Positions 61,023 through 64,000 of a stretch of 64,000 nt of DNA are shown here, piece after piece. Below the pieces are notes generated by a model. The model was given only the letters and a program-made list of their open reading frames with translations, ran no database searches and had not been told where the DNA came from. Both the position numbers and the translations under genes were made by a program. Position 1 is the first letter of the stretch, and each line of letters opens with the position of its first letter. Source of the DNA: Streptomyces natalensis ATCC 27448 (GTDB taxonomy: Bacteria; Actinomycetota; Actinomycetes; Streptomycetales; Streptomycetaceae); assembly GCF_000935125.1 (NCBI RefSeq), contig NZ_JRKI01000026.1, positions 434,001 to 498,000 on the forward strand, written 5' to 3'.

Positions 61023-61675
61023 CGCCCGGCCTCCGTGAGCGAGTTCAGGGTGGCGGCGAAGCGCGAGCCGGGCGGGCAGCAGGCGGCGACCGCTGCGGCG
61101 TCGGCGGCGGTGTCCACATCGCGCAGCACCGGCAGGACGCTTACGCTCAGCCCCGCCTCGACGAGTCGGCACCGCTGTATCGCGCCGGTGCGGTCGGTGG
61201 ACATCGGTACGCCCCGTACGAGGGCCGCGGCGCGCGCCGGGTCGGCGAAACCCAGCGCCCAGAACCCACCGTCCGCGGCCGGCCCGAACCACGCGTCGTG
61301 GCCGTCGCGTCCGACACCCGCAAGAAGTTCCGTGGTCAGTTGGGGGGTGTCCATGCCGACCAGGAGGGCCGGTCCGCGGTCGCAGTGACCGAAGGCGGCA
61401 GCGATCCGCTCGTCCAGGCCGCCGGCGCCCTGGGACACGATGTCGAAGCCGGGCGGCAGCCAGGGGCCGGGAACACCGTCGAGAACCAGGACGCGGCGAC
61501 GGGCGGGGGCCTTGAGCGCTGTGTGCAGGGTGTCGGTGAGGGCGGCCTCGGCCAGAGCGGCCGCCTCCTGGGACGTGTAGGGCGGGGTGAGTCGCGTCTT
61601 GACCCGCCCCGGGACGGGTTCCTTGGCGATGACCAGCAGCGTGGCGAGCCCGGTGGCCGGGGTCCGGGCGCTCAT
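61019..61675 (-). CDS. TIGR04282/DUF2064-family glycosyltransferase-like protein
   Basis: A 218-aa protein with LATLLVIAKEPVPGRVKTRL TPP-like start, then ALTDTLHTALKAPARRRVLV, DERIAAAFGHCDRGPALLVG MDTPQL and WFGPAADGGFWALGF. These are the usual motifs of the GT-A fold DUF2064 proteins related to nucleotidyltransferases (MDTP in place of DxD). They often neighbour a GT2 enzyme, as here. The start overlaps the GT2 stop. Confidence 0.9.
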   Translation of the reverse strand: MSARTPATGLATLLVIAKEPVPGRVKTRLTPPYTSQEAAALAEAALTDTLHTALKAPARRRVLVLDGVPGPWLPPGFDIVSQGAGGLDERIAAAFGHCDRGPALLVGMDTPQLTTELLAGVGRDGHDAWFGPAADGGFWALGFADPARAAALVRGVPMSTDRTGAIQRCRLVEAGLSVSVLPVLRDVDTAADAAAVAACCPPGSRFAATLNSLTEAGR

Positions 61676-62409
61676 CGTCCGGTTCCCGGGACGGTCGCCG
61701 CGGACACCGGTGCAGCGGCGGGCCGCTCGGCGAGGACGGCGCGCATGTCCCGTACTGCGTGCCAGGTGCCGAGCCAGGTGCCGGTGACCTTCGAGCGGCC
61801 CGTGCGCGGGCGGTACGGCACCTCCGTCTCGGCTACCCGCCAGCCTGCGTCGGCGGCGCGGACCACCATCTGCAGCGGGTAGCCGGAGCGCCGGTCGGTC
61901 AGGTCCAGGGCGTGCAGCCACTCGCGGCGGGCGGCGCGCATGGGGCCGAGGTCGTGCAGCCGTAGTCCGGTGCGCCGGCGGATCAGACGGGCCAGCTCCA
62001 GGTTGGCCAGGCGGGCGTGCAGTGGCCAGGCGCGGCGCGTGACGGGCCTGCGGCGGCCCAGTACGAGGTCGGCGGAGCCGTCGAGGACGAGCCCGGCGAC
62101 AGTGGGCAGAAGCGCGGGGTCGAGGGAGGCGTCGCAGTCGCAGAAGCACACGATGTCGGCCGTGGCGGCGGTCAGGCCCGCGTGGCAGGCGGCGCCGAAG
62201 CCGCGCCGCGGCTCGTGGACGACATGCGCCCCGAGGGCGCGGGCGATGTCCGCGGAGCCGTCGGTGGAGCCGTTGTCGACGACGATCGCGCGCCAGCCCG
62301 AGGGGATGCGGTCCAGCACCCACGGCAGGGCCTCGGCCTCGTCGAGGCAGGGCAGCACCACGTCCACAGGAGCAGGCGAAGAGGGGGATGTTTCGATCAC
62401 TCGACTCAC
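61672..62409 (-). CDS. GT2-family glycosyltransferase (dolichyl-phosphate-mannose-synthase-like)
   Basis: A 245-aa GT-A enzyme. VDVVLPCLDEAEALPWVLDR is the N-terminal nucleotide-binding start, AIVVDNGSTDGSADIARALG the loop, FCDCDASLDP the DxD metal motif, and PLQMVVRAADAGWRVAETEV PYRPR with GRSKVTG the acceptor loop. There is no TM segment. It probably forms a polyprenyl-phosphate sugar used by the polytopic transferase at the operon's end. The ATG is 104 nt from the divergent response regulator start. Confidence 0.92.
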   Translation of the reverse strand: MSRVIETSPSSPAPVDVVLPCLDEAEALPWVLDRIPSGWRAIVVDNGSTDGSADIARALGAHVVHEPRRGFGAACHAGLTAATADIVCFCDCDASLDPALLPTVAGLVLDGSADLVLGRRRPVTRRAWPLHARLANLELARLIRRRTGLRLHDLGPMRAARREWLHALDLTDRRSGYPLQMVVRAADAGWRVAETEVPYRPRTGRSKVTGTWLGTWHAVRDMRAVLAERPAAAPVSAATVPGTGR

Positions 62410-62513
62410 CCTACGGACGCAAAACGGGCGAAAGGGATTTGGTGGTCTTACGGATCGCTGACGTCCGGCGCCGCTCCCACCGACGGCCGAACGCCGGTGT
62501 GAGACTCGGCGGC

Positions 62514-63236
62514 GTGAAACGCATACTCGTCGTGGACGACGACCCCACCGTCTCCGAGGTCGTCACCGGCTACCTGGAACGGGGCGGCTTCGCCGTCGAC
62601 GTGGCTGCCGACGGCCCCGCCGCCGCGGCCCGCGCCGCCGCCCAACCGCCCGACCTGGTGGTGCTGGACCTGATGCTGCCCGGCATGGACGGGCTGGAGG
62701 TCTGCCGCCGCATCCGCGAGAACGGCCCGATCCCGGTGATCATGCTGACGGCGCGCGGTGACGAAGAGGACCGCATCCTGGGCCTGGAGGTCGGGGCGGA
62801 CGACTACGTCACCAAACCCTTCAGCCCCCGTGAACTCGTGCTCAGGGTGCAGTCGGTGCTGCGCCGTGCCGGAGCACTGGCCGCCGCCCAGAGAGCACCG
62901 GACGGGTCCCGGCTGCGCGCCGGCCCCCTCGCCCTGGATCCCCACGCTCGCCGCGCCACCCGCCACGGCACCGAACTGGCCCTGACCATCCGAGAATTCG
63001 ACCTTCTGGAGTACTTCCTGCGAAATCCGGGCCAGGCGACGAGCCGCGAGGAGCTGATGCGCCGAGTGTGGGGCTGGGAGTTCGGCGACCTGTCCACCGT
63101 CACCGTCCACGTGCGGCGGCTACGCGAGAAGATCGAGGGGGATCCGGCACGCCCCCGCCTGATCAGCACAGTGTGGGGCGTGGGCTACCGCTTCGACCCT
63201 CCCCCGGCGCAGGACGGAGCCGATCATGCTGGGTGA
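62514..63236 (+). CDS. OmpR-family response regulator
   Basis: A 240-aa regulator from GTG 62514. Receiver: KRILVVDDDPTVSEVVTGYL (acidic pair), LVVLDLMLPGMDGLEVCRRI with the phosphoacceptor Asp, VIMLTARGDEEDRILGLEVG and DDYVTKPFSPREL with the conserved Lys. The winged helix ends VTVHVRRLREKIEGDPARPR and STVWGVGYRF. The stop overlaps the histidine kinase start by 11 nt. It is divergent from the glycosyltransferase operon and may control it. Confidence 0.95.
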   Translation: MKRILVVDDDPTVSEVVTGYLERGGFAVDVAADGPAAAARAAAQPPDLVVLDLMLPGMDGLEVCRRIRENGPIPVIMLTARGDEEDRILGLEVGADDYVTKPFSPRELVLRVQSVLRRAGALAAAQRAPDGSRLRAGPLALDPHARRATRHGTELALTIREFDLLEYFLRNPGQATSREELMRRVWGWEFGDLSTVTVHVRRLREKIEGDPARPRLISTVWGVGYRFDPPPAQDGADHAG

Positions 63237-64000
63237 CACTCTCCTCATCGCGGCTTACGCGGCCCTCGGCGCGGTCGGAGCCGGGTTGCTCGGCATGGGC
63301 GTCCTGCGGCTGCTGCGCAACCGTTCGGTGGCGGTGTCGCTGACCGTGGTCGCCGCCGTCGCGGTCGCAGCGATGCTCGCCGGAACCATGCTGGTCTCCT
63401 GGGCCATGCTCCTGTCCGACCACGACCTGTGGGTGGTGACGATGGTCTGCTCCATTGCGGCGGTCGTCTCGCTCGGGGTGGCGCTCACGCTCGGCCGCGG
63501 CGTCGTCCGCGGCAGCCGAGCCCTGGCCGAGGCCACCCGCGTCCTCGGCGACGAGGGGAGTTTCACCCCGCCCGCCGCCGCACCCACCGCCGAACTCGCC
63601 GAACTGGGCCGCGAATTCGCCGCCACCAGCGCGAAGCTCGCCGCATCCCGGGAGCGGGAGAGGGCCCTGGAGGACTCCCGGCGCGAACTGGTCGCCTGGA
63701 TCTCCCACGACCTGCGCACCCCACTCGCCGGGCTCCAGGCCATGGCAGAGGCCCTGGAGGACGGTGTGGTCGACGACCCGGGCGTCTACCACGCCCGTAT
63801 CCGCGCGGAGGTCGAGCGCATGAGCGGCATGGTCGGCGACCTCTTCGAACTGTCCCGCATCCAGGCCGGCGTCCTCGCCCTGAACACCTCCCGGATGTCG
63901 GTCTACGACCTTGTCGGCGACGCGCTCGCGGGCGCCGACGCCCTGGCCAAGGAGCACGGTGTACGGATCATCGGCGACGGGGTCGAGCCGGTCCCGGTCG
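63226..64000 (+). CDS. Sensor histidine kinase (HisKA), cut by window edge
   Basis: The first 258 residues are visible. Two or three N-terminal TMs (LLIAAYAALGAVGAGLLGMG, VSLTVVAAVAVAAMLAGTML, VTMVCSIAAVVSLGVALTLG), a HAMP-like linker (LGRGVVRGSRALAEATRVLG) and the H-box RRELVAWISHDLRTPLAGLQ with its phosphoacceptor His, then FELSRIQAGVL. The extracytoplasmic sensing part is almost absent, so stimulus detection may be within the membrane. The ATPase domain lies beyond the window. Cognate of the upstream regulator. Confidence 0.93.
   Translation, partial: MLGDTLLIAAYAALGAVGAGLLGMGVLRLLRNRSVAVSLTVVAAVAVAAMLAGTMLVSWAMLLSDHDLWVVTMVCSIAAVVSLGVALTLGRGVVRGSRALAEATRVLGDEGSFTPPAAAPTAELAELGREFAATSAKLAASRERERALEDSRRELVAWISHDLRTPLAGLQAMAEALEDGVVDDPGVYHARIRAEVERMSGMVGDLFELSRIQAGVLALNTSRMSVYDLVGDALAGADALAKEHGVRIIGDGVEPVPV

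Noticed and set aside
1..64000. tRNA, rRNA or tmRNA genes
   Set aside because: No cloverleaf-like GGTTCRAATCC-type segment with pairing arms was seen on either strand during reading; a dedicated search was not possible.

Overview
The window is high-GC actinomycete DNA, almost certainly Streptomyces: GTG/TTG starts are common, genes are often coupled by 4-nt ATGA overlaps, and the family mix is typical (LAL and LuxR regulators, FtsX-type ABC exporter, DUF6424-like protein, Tat-exported phosphatase, pSAM2-type plasmid replication remnant). The density of truncated, frameshifted and IS-derived fragments (IS110, IS5, IS630, IS1182 types) suggests an accessory, rearranged region such as a chromosome arm. 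No rRNA, tRNA or CRISPR array was seen.

Layout. 1-2 kb: IS110 transposase running off the left edge, then a scar joining a plasmid replication-initiator remnant to a TetR remnant. 2-13.4 kb: a diterpenoid gene cluster. It holds an unknown 6-TM protein, a P450 remnant and an intact P450 on the minus strand, with a 1-deoxyxylulose-5-phosphate synthase (dxs) stub overlapping the P450 start. On the plus strand are an FAD oxidoreductase, a DUF4334-like protein, a zinc alcohol dehydrogenase, a polyprenyl (GGPP) synthase, a class I terpene synthase (DDRID, NDVAGQDRE) and a class II diterpene cyclase (DGDDTA). The last two overlap by 4 nt, so the core should make GGPP, cyclise it to a bicyclic diphosphate, ionise it and then oxidise it.

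13.7-26.2 kb: an envelope/toxin-like region. It has a VanZ-RDD membrane protein, an FtsX/MacB-type exporter, a small anchored protein, a two-component system whose kinase carries an extra C-terminal membrane-plus-extracytoplasmic domain, a secreted aerolysin-like protein, and a beta-trefoil protein with a pore-forming-like C-terminal half. A 148-bp leader sequence precedes the exporter operon and the aerolysin-like gene, and a diverged copy lies before the small anchored protein; this looks like a private regulon. 26.2-39.7 kb: a broken area containing a GNAT enzyme, a PPOX-fold protein, a WapI-like orphan, fragments of an NRPS condensation domain and a nucleotide-sugar epimerase, an aldehyde dehydrogenase overlapping a four-EF-hand protein, and a Tat-exported purple acid phosphatase. 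A pair of direct repeats (near 27.9 and 39.4 kb) brackets most of it.

39.7-54 kb: a LysR regulator facing a hydrolase/SnoaL-like/MFS operon; a DHFR-family pseudogene; then a plus-strand run of GNAT, Vat-type streptogramin A acetyltransferase, Vgb-type streptogramin B lyase, YCII protein and a large LAL regulator, which is a combined streptogramin-resistance module. An aldo/keto reductase and an ArsR-type regulator follow, divergently arranged. 54-64 kb: remnants (HelD-like, amidase, a third P450), a methyltransferase, a DUF6424-like protein, MTA phosphorylase, and a tightly overlapping four-gene glycosyltransferase/methyltransferase operon divergent from an OmpR-type two-component system that runs off the right edge.
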